A stretch of DNA of 35,830 nt from Bin55 sp964511425 (GCA_964511425.1 CAZEFI010000017.1:1-35830), one strand, 5' to 3'. Positions 7,884 to 16,687 are shown, counted from the first letter of the stretch. Program-made: numbers and translations. Notes: generated by a model from the sequence alone, not told the origin.

Positions 7884-8501
7884 TTGTACCAGATTCTTGA
7901 AATCGCACCGGGCGTCGTTTTCGTAGTTTCATACTTCTTTTTTGTAGATCAGAATATTTACTGGGCAACTGCGTTTTTTATGATTGCTCTAGTAGTCCAA
8001 TTCATCATATGTCTGCTCTTCAAATTAAAGATTTCTAAGCTAATGTGGGTCGTTCTGGTCCTAGGAATGACTGCGGGTACGATTACGATCGTGTTTCAAA
8101 TGCCAATCATCATCAAGTGGAGACCCACAGTGATTTCGTGGGCGATGAGTATTGCGTTTCTACTCACACACATTTTCGGTCGTCGGAATATTCTGAAATG
8201 GCTCCTCGGAGATTACGTAAAGCTCTCCGACAAACTCTGGAACTATCAAACTCTAGTATTGGGGATTGTGTTTCTACTATCGGGTACTGCAAATATACTG
8301 GTTGCCTACTCGTTTTCGGAGCAAACTTGGATGCTTTACAAAGCGGCCGCTTGGTTTGTCTGGCCGTTGCTCTCCGCTCTTCTGTTGGGAGTAGTGTTCT
8401 GGGCAGAACATCGCCGGACCGGTGGTGCGATCTTTGAACAAGATCTCACCGATACGGTTTCAAGGTCACTGGAGTCAAAAGAGACGGAATCGAGCAAGTA
8501 A
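7884..8501 (+). CDS. YciB/IspA-type inner membrane septation protein, copy 1
   Basis: This 205-residue multi-span membrane protein (about five to six helices) resembles YciB, an inner-membrane protein linked to cell envelope synthesis and septation. The family pattern is visible in YFFFVDQNIYWATAFFMIA near the start, IIIKWRPTVISW in the centre, then LLGDYVKLSDKLW and LLSGTANILVAYSF. The C-terminal 25 residues are polar and probably cytoplasmic. The start appears to be TTG at 7884-7886; no in-frame ATG lies just upstream. A paralogue with the same architecture follows 95 nt downstream, so this is a tandem duplication. I leave the symbol blank because two copies exist. Confidence 0.78.
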   Translation: MYQILEIAPGVVFVVSYFFFVDQNIYWATAFFMIALVVQFIICLLFKLKISKLMWVVLVLGMTAGTITIVFQMPIIIKWRPTVISWAMSIAFLLTHIFGRRNILKWLLGDYVKLSDKLWNYQTLVLGIVFLLSGTANILVAYSFSEQTWMLYKAAAWFVWPLLSALLLGVVFWAEHRRTGGAIFEQDLTDTVSRSLESKETESSK

Positions 8502-8543
8502 ATCGAGGTGGAGTGTTGTTGACCCAAGGAACACAAAATATTC

Positions 8544-8570
8544 TTGGCTTACACCTTGCAGTGCTATAAT
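8544..8570 (+). promoter_or_regulatory. Probable extended -10 promoter of the second YciB copy
   Basis: TGCTATAAT (8562-8570) is a perfect extended -10 element. A partial -35, TTGGCT (8544-8549), lies 15 bp upstream; the short spacer is tolerable with an extended -10. Transcription would begin near 8577, giving a leader of about 20 nt before ATG 8599, which has AGGA about 9 nt upstream. It would let copy 2 and pdxJ be expressed independently of copy 1. Confidence 0.5.
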
Positions 8571-8598
8571 CGAATAAATCAAAAGTAGGAATTGATTG

Positions 8599-9216
8599 AT
8601 GTTTTGGTACGGGATAACTGACGTTGTAGCTGCTCTCGCTTTTGTACTGTCGTACTTCTTTTTCTTCGATCAGAATATCTACTGGGCTGCGGGACTGTTT
8701 ATGATTGCTCTCGCTACTCAATACTTCATCCTCAATCTGCTCTTCAATATGAAAATCTCCCCGTTCATGGGAGTCGCATTTATCCTTGGGGTGGCAACAA
8801 CCATCATTGCTGTTGTGTTGCAATTGCCGATAGCTATTCAATGGCGACCCACTGCGATTTCTTGGTTTTTTGCTGCGGTTTGTTTGATTGCGCTCGGTTT
8901 AGGACGCGAGTATGTCCAAAAGTGGATATTCAAGTATTGGATGCTTCTTCTCCCCGGTCGTCTATGGAAGTATCAAACATTGGTGAATGTGACCCTGTTT
9001 CTTTTGGGAGGAATAGTCAATCTAGTCGTTGCATACTCTTTCAGTGAACAGATTTGGGTACTGTACTTGGCGATTGCTTGGATCCTCTGGGCTCAGTTCG
9101 GTTCGCTCTTATCTCGCTTTATAGTCTCGATGGAACACCGACGAATCGGAGATACCATAATCTTTGACGGAGAAGAAATCGACATGGATGTTGAACAACT
9201 GCCATCGAAGCAGTAA
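8599..9216 (+). CDS. YciB/IspA-type inner membrane septation protein, copy 2
   Basis: This is the second YciB-like protein, 205 residues from ATG 8599-8601 (AGGA ribosome-binding site). It shares strongly conserved blocks with copy 1: VLSYFFFFDQNIYWAAGLF, AIQWRPTAISWFF, LPGRLWKYQTLVN and VNLVVAYSFSEQIWVLY. The two are clearly homologous but visibly diverged, so the duplication is not recent. Like copy 1 it ends in a hydrophilic tail after MEHRRIGD. Its TAA stop is immediately followed by the GTG start of pdxJ with no spacing. Which copy carries the YciB role cannot be told from sequence. Confidence 0.78.
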   Translation: MFWYGITDVVAALAFVLSYFFFFDQNIYWAAGLFMIALATQYFILNLLFNMKISPFMGVAFILGVATTIIAVVLQLPIAIQWRPTAISWFFAAVCLIALGLGREYVQKWIFKYWMLLLPGRLWKYQTLVNVTLFLLGGIVNLVVAYSFSEQIWVLYLAIAWILWAQFGSLLSRFIVSMEHRRIGDTIIFDGEEIDMDVEQLPSKQ

Positions 9217-10050
9217 GTGAGTACCGCCCTATCGGTAAACGTCAACAAGATTGCGTGGCTCCGAAACGCCCGTGATGGGAATCAACCCAATGTCGGTGTG
9301 GCGAGCAGAAAAATCATACAAACCGGTGCGGCCGGAATTACGGTCCACCCACGACCAGATCAACGGCACATCCGGCCAAACGACGTATACGAGCTAAGTT
9401 CAATAACGAAGAACTTCAATGTTGAATTCAACATTGAAGGTAACCCTACTTCGAAAGCTCAAACCAACGGCTATCCGGGATTTATGAAGTTGGTTCGCGA
9501 CACGTGTCCAACACAGTGTACTTTGGTACCCGATGCTTTAACTCAGCTAACTTCCGATCATGGTTGGAACTTGCGTGAAACGAAGCAAATGGAAACGGTG
9601 TCCCATTTTGTTACTGAACTTCACAAACTCGGTTGTCGGACGAGTATTTTTGTCGAAGCAGACCAGGAAATCGTAAGTCTCGCACACCAAACCAAAACTG
9701 ATCGAATTGAGTTGTTCACTGGACCGTGGGCAACGGTCGTCGCTCATTATGGAATCAAGAGTAGCGAGGCTACACAACAGCTCAAGAAATACATCGAAGC
9801 AGCGGACGTCGCGCACGATATCGGACTGGGTGTGAACGCCGGACACGACTTAGATTTACTCAACGTAGCGGAGTTCTGTCGAGCGGTCGATGTTCAAGAA
9901 GTATCAATTGGACACGCGCTAATCGCTGATGCATTGGACTTTGGCCTTGAGAAGGTCGTACAAAAATATCTTCATGCCATAACACAGGGGCGTGAGTTAC
10001 GAAACAGTCAAAAACCCACCATTAAAATTACCGAAAATCCAAAAAATTAA
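9217..10050 (+). CDS. pdxJ: Pyridoxine 5'-phosphate synthase
   Basis: PdxJ condenses 1-deoxyxylulose 5-phosphate with 3-amino-2-oxopropyl phosphate to pyridoxine 5'-phosphate in the DXP-dependent vitamin B6 pathway. The conserved start LSVNVNKIAWLRNAR is followed by GITVHPRPDQRHIRPNDV, which holds substrate and phosphate ligands, and later by VEFNIEGNPT. Near the C-terminus are GLGVNAGHDLDL and VSIGHALIADAL. The length, 277 residues, exceeds E. coli PdxJ (243); the extra is mainly at the C-terminus. Residues GNQPNVGVA replace the more common YPDPVQAA, a variant I have seen in other PdxJ proteins. The start is GTG at 9217, directly after the preceding stop. Confidence 0.93.
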   Translation: MSTALSVNVNKIAWLRNARDGNQPNVGVASRKIIQTGAAGITVHPRPDQRHIRPNDVYELSSITKNFNVEFNIEGNPTSKAQTNGYPGFMKLVRDTCPTQCTLVPDALTQLTSDHGWNLRETKQMETVSHFVTELHKLGCRTSIFVEADQEIVSLAHQTKTDRIELFTGPWATVVAHYGIKSSEATQQLKKYIEAADVAHDIGLGVNAGHDLDLLNVAEFCRAVDVQEVSIGHALIADALDFGLEKVVQKYLHAITQGRELRNSQKPTIKITENPKN

Positions 10051-10070
10051 TCAAAAATGGGAGACAAACC

Positions 10071-10622
10071 ATGAACTTGTGGCGAACTTTATCCGTAGGT
10101 CTTATAGCACCACTTCTTGCATTAGTCGCCTCCGGTGAAGAGATCGAATCTGTAGAACTCAATGCTGGCGATGAAGCACCAGACTTTACGCTACCCGGCA
10201 GTGACGATGAAGAATACAAACTAGCGGACTTGTTGAAAGAAGGACCGGTAGTGCTTGCATGGTTCCCGAAAGCGGACACACCTGGGTGTACCGCAGAGTG
10301 TAAGTCAATCACGAAAAACGGACATCTAATCAGGAAGTTCAAAGTGAACTACTTCATGATCAGCGTGGACCCTAAGAAAGACAACGAAGCATTCGCAGAA
10401 AAGTATGGTGCTGATTTCGCGATTTTGTCCGATGAAACGCAGGAAGTCGCCAAATCTTACGGCGTGTTGTCGGAGCGTGGTTACCCTAAACGCCACACCT
10501 TCTATATTGGCAAAGACGGGAAAATCTTGAAGGTGGACCGCAAAGTATCAGTCAAAACCTCCGCTGAAGACATTGCAAAAAACCTTGAAGAACTGAAGGT
10601 CGAAAAAGTCGAAGATACTTAA
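10071..10622 (+). CDS. Exported thiol peroxiredoxin (AhpC/TSA, BCP/PrxQ-like)
   Basis: This thioredoxin-fold peroxidase reduces hydrogen peroxide or organic peroxides. The catalytic site TPGCTAECKS gives a peroxidatic Cys73 and a possible resolving Cys77 in a CxxxC spacing. Upstream AGDEAPDFTLPGSDDE is the family N-terminus, and the C-terminal part has LSDETQEVAKSYGV and PKRHTFYIGKDGKI. Residues 1-22 form a signal peptide (LSVGLIAPLLALVASG), so the enzyme should act in the periplasm, unlike E. coli Bcp. ATG 10071 has a good GGGAGA ribosome-binding site. It is 20 nt downstream of pdxJ and probably cotranscribed. Confidence 0.88.
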   Translation: MNLWRTLSVGLIAPLLALVASGEEIESVELNAGDEAPDFTLPGSDDEEYKLADLLKEGPVVLAWFPKADTPGCTAECKSITKNGHLIRKFKVNYFMISVDPKKDNEAFAEKYGADFAILSDETQEVAKSYGVLSERGYPKRHTFYIGKDGKILKVDRKVSVKTSAEDIAKNLEELKVEKVEDT

Positions 10623-10692
10623 TTTAGCGCGAAAAAACTCAAATGGCTTAGCTTGAGATTGGTAGGATGTATTTCCTGCTACTCTGTAGCTA

Positions 10693-12792
10693 ATGACCGT
10701 CACATCCATCAGGGAGTCGGACTTGTCTCGTAGTTTGAGCGCGCAACTTTCTCTCGTGGTTTTGTCGTTATTCTGTTTAACCGGCGTAATTGTTGGAAAC
10801 GAAATCTCAGATGAAGCACAGACAGAATTGGAAGAGATGGTCGTTGAAGGGGATCCGCGCGACATACCAACAAGGTCGAGCCTTGGAAGTTTAACGGTAG
10901 TCGATAATCAAGAGCTTGAGCTCATCCGACCGCGGCATCCTCACGAGGTTTTCGCTCGAACTCCTGGAATTTGGGTTGTTCAGAACTCAGGTCAAGAACA
11001 TCTTACAGGGCTTCGCTCTGCAGTACTCACTGGATCGGGTGCATGCGGTTCCATCCTCCTTCTTGAGGACAACATTCCCATTCGCCCCGTCGGTTTTTGC
11101 AATGTCAATGGCTTGTTTGAACTGAACATCGAACAGGCTGACCGGGTTGCAGTTCTTCGAGGTCCAGCTAGTTCTTTCTATGGTGGGAACGCTATGCGCG
11201 GAGTAATCAATGTGCGTCCCTTCGTAGGGGTTGATACGAGTCGTTCGTTCAGTCTGGAAACTGGTGACCACAACTACCGTCAGATGCGCGTCGCTTGGCT
11301 CAATGAAAACGTAAAGACAAAATTCCATGTGACCGACACGAATGGATTTCGCGATGAAACGAGCTATGTACAACAAAAACTCAATGTCGGATGGGCTTCA
11401 AACATCGGTAACTTGGAAGCGAACCACTCTTTGTCTTTGACATCTTTGAAGCAAGAAACCGGGGGGTATGTACTTGGTTATAAATCGTACGAAAATCAGA
11501 GCTTAAGACGAACGAATTCAAACCCAGAGGCTTACCGCAATGCAGCGTCGCTCAGGATATATAGTCAATTAGATAATGGCAATGATTTCTATATCTATCC
11601 ATATGCGCGCATGTCCAAGATGGATTTTCTGCAGCACTTTCTTCCTGGACAACCACGCGAAGACAATGAACATGTAAGTGTTGGGTCTCTGTTGTTTCGA
11701 ACGAAACAGTTCAGGGCTTTCAGTGTTAACTTAGGAGCACATTTGGAATGGATGAGAGCATCCCTAATTCAATACCAACAAAATCCAACGAAAGGTTCAG
11801 ACTTTTTACGAGCGACTCGGCCAACTGGTACACACTATGACTTTATGGTCACTGGAACCACTTTGGCACTATTCCAAAGCTCTACAGTGAACTGGTGGAA
11901 CCAGCATGCATTAGAACAGAGTGTCCGTGTAGAGCACACCGGATACCAATATGACAATCGTCATTTAGACGGAAACAGCCGAGACGACGGTTCTATCTGT
12001 GGTTTCGGCGGCTGTATTTACACTCGTCCAAGCGATCGGACCGATAGTTTCACGAACATCGCAGCACGAATCGGCTACAAGTTCTTAGCGACCGATCATT
12101 CCCATTTTTGGATACTCTCGTCGCTCGGATATCGACCACCGCAAATAACAGAACTCTATCGACTCCAAAACGGACAGTCCGTTGCTGACCTTGAGAGTGA
12201 AAATACACGCTCGGTTGAGATTGGTTGGAGAACTTCGTCGCAGAGGATAGATTTCTCGGTCGCAGCTTACCTCGACAGCAGTTCGAATCTCATCTTTAGG
12301 GACGCTAATGGTCTGAACGTCAGTGACGGGGCGACAAAATCTCAAGGCATTGAAATTGAAATTCATTGGAAAATTGACAACTCCCACGAGATCTCCGTTG
12401 CAAGCACTTTCGCGAACCATGAGTATGACTTTACGCGTGATCTTGCGCGCGGAGAATCCATTGTGGCGGGAAATCAAGTGGACACCGCACCAAAGGTGCT
12501 AGCACATGCCCGATGGTCGGTTGCTTTCAGTTCGATCGGAAAGAGTGAATTAGAACTCAATTACATTGGTCCACACTATCTTGACGCCAACAATTCAGCG
12601 CGCTATCGTGGGCACAGAGTTGTGAACTTTCGCACGGAATGGCAGCTGAGCAATCAGTGGACGGCATTCGGTAGAATACTCAATGTCCTCGAATCCTATT
12701 ACGCTAACCGTGCCGATTTCGCGTTCGGTAATTACCGTTACTTTCCAGCAGATCTGCGACAATTTTTTATAGGAATTAACCATAGTTTCTGA
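10693..12792 (+). CDS. TonB-dependent outer membrane receptor
   Basis: The 699-residue product is a TonB-dependent receptor. A signal peptide at about residues 17-36 (LSLVVLSLFCLTGVIVGN) is followed by a plug domain at about 45-175. The plug contains VFARTPGIWVVQNSG, a segment around GACGSILLLEDNIPIRPVG, and the usual closing block RVAVLRGPASSFYGGNAMRG. A 22-stranded barrel then runs to the C-terminal FFIGINHSF, whose last residue is the aromatic outer-membrane signature. Paired cysteines in the plug and in an extracellular-loop candidate (ICGFGGC) could form disulfides. The substrate is unknown; no siderophore, vitamin or carbohydrate enzymes flank it. The ABC-2/M1 fusion gene starts 73 nt downstream in the same orientation. 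Confidence 0.9.
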   Translation: MTVTSIRESDLSRSLSAQLSLVVLSLFCLTGVIVGNEISDEAQTELEEMVVEGDPRDIPTRSSLGSLTVVDNQELELIRPRHPHEVFARTPGIWVVQNSGQEHLTGLRSAVLTGSGACGSILLLEDNIPIRPVGFCNVNGLFELNIEQADRVAVLRGPASSFYGGNAMRGVINVRPFVGVDTSRSFSLETGDHNYRQMRVAWLNENVKTKFHVTDTNGFRDETSYVQQKLNVGWASNIGNLEANHSLSLTSLKQETGGYVLGYKSYENQSLRRTNSNPEAYRNAASLRIYSQLDNGNDFYIYPYARMSKMDFLQHFLPGQPREDNEHVSVGSLLFRTKQFRAFSVNLGAHLEWMRASLIQYQQNPTKGSDFLRATRPTGTHYDFMVTGTTLALFQSSTVNWWNQHALEQSVRVEHTGYQYDNRHLDGNSRDDGSICGFGGCIYTRPSDRTDSFTNIAARIGYKFLATDHSHFWILSSLGYRPPQITELYRLQNGQSVADLESENTRSVEIGWRTSSQRIDFSVAAYLDSSSNLIFRDANGLNVSDGATKSQGIEIEIHWKIDNSHEISVASTFANHEYDFTRDLARGESIVAGNQVDTAPKVLAHARWSVAFSSIGKSELELNYIGPHYLDANNSARYRGHRVVNFRTEWQLSNQWTAFGRILNVLESYYANRADFAFGNYRYFPADLRQFFIGINHSF

Positions 12793-12865
12793 CAGAAATT
12801 TTCGGGTGCAAAAAAGAAAGTCCGATAATTTCTCCACGCTACTCATTTTTCGTTGATATCTTCTG

Positions 12866-14302
12866 TTGAATAATTCTTTTGCTCGAACGATCGCGATCGC
12901 CAAAGCGCAAATCAGAATTTGTTGGTCCTTAGTACGCTTCTGGGTAGCTTTCGCGCTACTCAATTTAGTAGCACTCGTCGGCTACATACAGTCCTGTGTC
13001 TGGAAAACTTTAAGCACTGCGTATTCCCCATCCTATAGCCTGACTGAACCAAAGTATTTGTTGAGCAATGTCGACGCACTCGTAATTCTCGCGTTTCAGT
13101 TAGTGGCGGTACTGCTGACGTACGACATACGTGAAAATCACAGAAAGAATCGCATCCTATTAGCATTGGAGAGTCGTCAGCTAACCAATTTTGAGTACTT
13201 AACAGGTAGCGTATTGGGAGTAACTTTTTTGCTCTACGGCACGATTTTTTGTAGCGTAGCCTTGATCGTCGGAATCGGAGCCATCGGCTACTTTACGAGC
13301 GCACCATGGAGTGATTTCCTCGATCCGACCTCAGTTTTCAACCTCCTGGTCGTAGATGCATTTCCGTCTCTCTTTTTGTGGTGTAGTATCGCGCTCGCGC
13401 TGACATGCATCCTCCGATCTAGTTTGGTTGCTGCACTAGTCTCAGTTTTCCTAATTACGGTGTTGTATATTCTGAGTTTGCTGGTTCCATTCTCGTGGCT
13501 TGACGTCGTTACTCCGTCTTCAAACTTCACCGCCTACCTCTCAGATCTCGTACCAAACTTTGCTACATTGGAAACTATCGGCATGCGTGCGGTAACGGTA
13601 CTGGGTGCTCTCGGACTTCTCGCAGTGGCTGCATGCGTTCTAGGCCGGCGCGATGCGCGCATCGGAATTTTGAATCTGCCTTTGGGCGTCGGCTTGATGA
13701 GTCTTAGTGTTGTGGGTTTCTTTTTGTTGTCTCACCAACTGCTCCAAGCTTACTACCAACCAGTAGAGTGGTCCAAGATTCACGCCAACCATGAAAAAAA
13801 TGTCTCACTGGATATCGACGAGATTCGCGGTTCGGTGAATATTGATCCTGGCAATCTCTTAGAGCTTGACCTTAAATATGCTTTTCGACTAACACACGAC
13901 GACAAAGTTACAGAATTAACTTTCGCGCTGAACTCAGGGCTTAACGTTGGTCAGGTTATATTGAATGGGAAAGTTGTAGAGCACGAGTTTGAGAATGGTT
14001 TGTTGACTGTACTTGCGGATGTCCCGTTACGCCGAGACGTACAGCAGACTATGGGAATTCGAGCCCAGGGAATCCCAGATCCTAAATTTGCATATTTAGA
14101 TAGTCCAACCGATTACTTGAATGACCGTACCATACCGCGACGCGCGGCGCAGCTTTTCGGCAAGGACGGCTCTATATTCACGTCCAAGTACGTCGCATTA
14201 ATGCCGGGAATGTACTGGTATCCCGTACCGGAATCGCAAAGTCTTGAGCGGTCTCTTAAGTATGGAATCGACTTTTTTCACACCAACATCGACCTTTCGG
14301 TA
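12866..14302 (+). CDS. ABC-2-type permease region plus M1-peptidase-like N-terminal domain (5' part of split gene)
   Basis: The first 479 residues precede the scaffold gap. Residues 20-295 contain about seven hydrophobic helices arranged like an ABC-2 permease, including a DIRENHRKNRILLALESRQ cytosolic loop (87-105). Residues 305-479 form a beta-rich domain, with LELDLKYAFRL, ELTFALNSGLNVGQVILNGK and MPGMYWYP, like the N-terminal domain of M1 aminopeptidases. This combination is known from proteins annotated as ABC transporter permease/M1 family aminopeptidase. The start TTG 12866 is the best available but weak. No ABC ATPase gene lies nearby. The piece after the gap (14403-16010) most probably belongs to the same gene; the apparent frame difference is meaningless across 100 placeholder N. 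Confidence 0.72.
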
Positions 14303-14402
14303 NNNNNNNNNNNNNNNNNNNNNNNNNNNNNNNNNNNNNNNNNNNNNNNNNNNNNNNNNNNNNNNNNNNNNNNNNNNNNNNNNNNNNNNNNNNNNNNNNN
14401 NN
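14303..14402. other. Scaffold gap (100 N)
   Basis: A second run of exactly 100 N, of unknown true size, interrupts the ABC-2/M1-like gene. In M1 enzymes the zinc-binding HExxH and its downstream Glu lie in the domain that follows the beta-sandwich, so the catalytic motif could be hidden here. Confidence 0.98.
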
Positions 14403-16010
14403 ATTAAGCGTATTGAACGCTGGGAAGACGATCCGGAAAACATGGAACGCCGCAAGTACTGGGTATTGGTAGACTACTTTGGAGATGCAGTCGGGACTGA
14501 CAATGTTTGGACAAATTTTGCAAAAATTTTCTGGACGCATTCGACGTCTGCAGCCGGTAAGGATGCAACCGCGCTGAACGACCTTGTGTTGAACGTAATT
14601 TCTCGACTTTCACCTGCACCTGACCTGTGGTTTTCACCCTATGCGACGTATCAAATATCTGACTTCACCCACATATTTCTGCCTGCGGTCGAATGGGTAA
14701 TAGACGAAGGGAGCGGTGGAGAGTTAACCAATTGGGTTCGGAATCTGTCGCAAGAGTATCTACGTCGCCACGCGGTCTGGGAAGCTATGGAAACCAAGTC
14801 ATTACTCAACCTCCCAACATCCGACTCTCACCAGAGTGACTTTGAGTTCATGCTGACTAAAAATCGGTTGATTGCTCGCGTCATGGTTCAAAGTAACAAA
14901 AGAGAGGCAATTTTTTCCTGGCTGAGCAACTTACGCAACGGGTACACAGGGAAATCTTACACCCAAAAAGAACTCTTAGAACACGCTGAAGCAGCGGAAG
15001 TAGATATCCACCCCTATCTAGATGTGTGGCTGAGTGATGCTGAGTTGCCTGGATATGTGGTCTCTGATCTCACACACCGCAGACTGTCCGACGACGAGGA
15101 TGGTACGACAAGATACGAGACTTCGTTTTATGTTCACAACCCAAGTGACACGACTGGGGTGTTTTGGACGGCTTATCCGGACCAATACGACCGCGAATGG
15201 CCACGTACGCCAACAGTCGTTGTCGAGGCTCAGTCCACAGTACGTATAAACATCGTCACCTCCTATGAGATCAATTACGTCCATGTTTTCCCAAATCTCT
15301 CGTTAAATCGAAGTGAATTCGGTATACGGCGTGCGCAAACCGTAATATGGGAAGATCTGAAAGAAGATGGTGAGCCAAGACCATCGTTCGAAGTCGTCGA
15401 GTGGCAACCACCAGAACTTGGAATCGTCGTCGACGATTTAGATTCTGGATTTTCCGTTGAACAACCCGCTGCATTTAATAATGCTTCGTCCATCGGGCCA
15501 TTAGGTTGGTTTCGTATTCCCCGCCTCCAAGCGGATAACGACAATGGCTTACCTTCACGTCGCAACTATGCTTATCGAACCAGTAACGGAGTTTGGGGTC
15601 GAATTTCAGATGATCGTTCCTATGGTCACTTTCGACGGACAGCTACCGTCACGCGCTATGCCCCGGAGATTCATCCTGTTACGTTTTCGACTAAACTGCC
15701 AGACACCACGCGCTGGAAGTTAGAATATTTTTTTAATACGGATTGGTTTCGTCGGAGTAGTAGAGATGGTATCTACCACCTTGAAATCGAACATGCTGAG
15801 GCAACCGAAACGAGTACATTAAGCTTCGAAAACTCGATCTATGGTTGGAACTTCGTCGATGAGTTTGAACTCTTGAAAGGAGATGTCAGCGTACGGGTAA
15901 TAAGCGCGAGTAACGACACACCTTGGCTTTATGCTGACGCGATCCGATGGATGCCCGTTACGATCGATCAGAATAGGGAATTCAAAGGTGGTGGAGGCGG
16001 CGGGAGTTGA
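14403..16010 (+). CDS. M1-peptidase-like C-terminal region with golvesin-like domain (3' part of split gene)
   Basis: The 536 codons after the gap run to TGA 16008-16010. The first half is helical and resembles the tail of M1-like peptidases: a segment from FMLTKNRLIARVM to NLRNGYTGKSYTQKELLEHA and WLSDAELPGYVVSDL. A beta-rich region (about 225-310) follows. Residues 330-525 look like a golvesin/Xly carbohydrate-binding-type module, with WKLEYFFNTDWF, GIYHLEIEHAE, the tryptophan region SIYGWNFVDEF, and DTPWLYADAIRWMP. No HExxH is visible in this part. The final codons (KGGGGGGS) are read across the antisense of the tmRNA 3' end, so the last seven residues are encoded by shared DNA. An alternative is that the true protein ends earlier in some relatives. 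Confidence 0.68.
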   Translation: MKRIERWEDDPENMERRKYWVLVDYFGDAVGTDNVWTNFAKIFWTHSTSAAGKDATALNDLVLNVISRLSPAPDLWFSPYATYQISDFTHIFLPAVEWVIDEGSGGELTNWVRNLSQEYLRRHAVWEAMETKSLLNLPTSDSHQSDFEFMLTKNRLIARVMVQSNKREAIFSWLSNLRNGYTGKSYTQKELLEHAEAAEVDIHPYLDVWLSDAELPGYVVSDLTHRRLSDDEDGTTRYETSFYVHNPSDTTGVFWTAYPDQYDREWPRTPTVVVEAQSTVRINIVTSYEINYVHVFPNLSLNRSEFGIRRAQTVIWEDLKEDGEPRPSFEVVEWQPPELGIVVDDLDSGFSVEQPAAFNNASSIGPLGWFRIPRLQADNDNGLPSRRNYAYRTSNGVWGRISDDRSYGHFRRTATVTRYAPEIHPVTFSTKLPDTTRWKLEYFFNTDWFRRSSRDGIYHLEIEHAEATETSTLSFENSIYGWNFVDEFELLKGDVSVRVISASNDTPWLYADAIRWMPVTIDQNREFKGGGGGGS

Positions 16011-16346
16011 ACCCGCGTCCGCCAGAACGCCATCCTCGGCTCTACATGCTTGGTCCGGTTCTCAAGTTTAACTTTCCGTTAGCCCAACCGGACGGGGCCA
16101 CGGACCGCGAGTCCAAAGATTTAGTGTTAGTTGCGCGGACACGCAAGCAACACGATCTCATGAAGAATGATCCCGTCTATCGTCCCATGAGCAATCAGAT
16201 AAACGGAACTAGCGGCTTTAAGCTGCTAGAGCGTAGTTGTCGTCGTTGGCAACTAAGTTTGAATTGAAGGATGTTATTACGAGCTATCCTACACGCTCGA
16301 CATGCACCTGAGACTTTGTATCCGTCGTCGAATCCAAATCGCCCCC
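15989..16346 (-). ncRNA. ssrA: Transfer-messenger RNA (tmRNA, SsrA)
   Basis: tmRNA rescues stalled ribosomes with SmpB by acting first as alanyl-tRNA and then as mRNA for a degradation tag. On the minus strand the 5' end GGGGGCGATTTGGATTCGACG (first 20 nt end at 16327) pairs with the 3' end CGCCTCC, followed by A and an encoded CCA at 15989-15991. The T-arm GCGGGTTCAACTCCCGC is intact. The tag frame begins at GCC 16248-16250 and reads ANDDNYALAA before TAA 16218-16220, the same tag I know from Pseudomonas. Length is 358 nt. The 3' terminal 22 nt overlap the convergent peptidase-like gene. Confidence 0.96.
16218..16250 (-). other. tmRNA tag-peptide reading frame (ANDDNYALAA)
   Basis: Ten sense codons and TAA lie within the tmRNA. 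The resume codon is GCC (Ala), preceded by TTAGTT. The C-terminal ALAA is recognised by ClpXP and related proteases. Compared with E. coli (ANDENYALAA), position 4 is Asp instead of Glu. Confidence 0.92.
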
Positions 16347-16386
16347 AGAACGTAAACGTAGAACTAAAAAATTTTCTACTTAATTA

Positions 16387-16392
16387 ATTATA
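16387..16392 (-). promoter_or_regulatory. Possible -10 element upstream of tmRNA
   Basis: On the minus strand, TATAAT occurs 41 nt upstream of the mature tmRNA 5' end. tmRNA precursors are trimmed by RNase P, so a 5' leader is expected. I find no good -35 hexamer at 16-18 bp (GCGCTT is the best), so the assignment is tentative. Confidence 0.35.
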
Positions 16393-16432
16393 TGAAGTTT
16401 AATCGTTGAAAGCGCACGGGTAAACTCAACTG

Positions 16433-16687
16433 ATGGGTGAAGCATTACGAAATACCAAGATTATCTTTGATGCCTTCGTAGAGGTGAGTTGTACGGGAAC
16501 TCGCGCCGTACGACCCGGCGATCTGGTCCAATATATGCGAGAGCAAAACGACCCTATGGGTATCTGGAAAATTATCGGAGAGCTAAATAAGCTCAATGAC
16601 CTAGGTCTCATCCGGCTCGAGGAAGAGTCTGCGACGTGGAACTTAGTCGTGTCGAATTGGGACCCGACTTGGTCCAATACAGCGTGA
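16433..16687 (+). CDS. Small winged-helix-like protein, unknown function
   Basis: The 84-residue ORF begins at ATG 16433 and ends 10 nt before the convergent ispA stop. The composition is globular: FDAFVEVSCTGTRAVRPGDLVQYM suggests helices with a turn, followed by MGIWKIIGELNKLNDLGLIRLEE, which looks like the recognition helix and first wing strand of a winged-helix domain. No known family is recognised. The AT-rich region between it and the tmRNA start would hold divergent promoters. Confidence is moderate because it is short and the ribosome-binding site is unclear. Confidence 0.55.
   Translation: MGEALRNTKIIFDAFVEVSCTGTRAVRPGDLVQYMREQNDPMGIWKIIGELNKLNDLGLIRLEEESATWNLVVSNWDPTWSNTA

Noticed and set aside
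12866..16010. A true frameshift between the two halves of the ABC-2/M1-like gene
   Set aside because: The halves lie in different frames only if the gap is exactly 100 nt, which is a placeholder length.
16007..16267. Plus-strand ORF of 86 codons
   Set aside because: It lies almost entirely within the antisense strand of the tmRNA; structure and tag frame explain the sequence.
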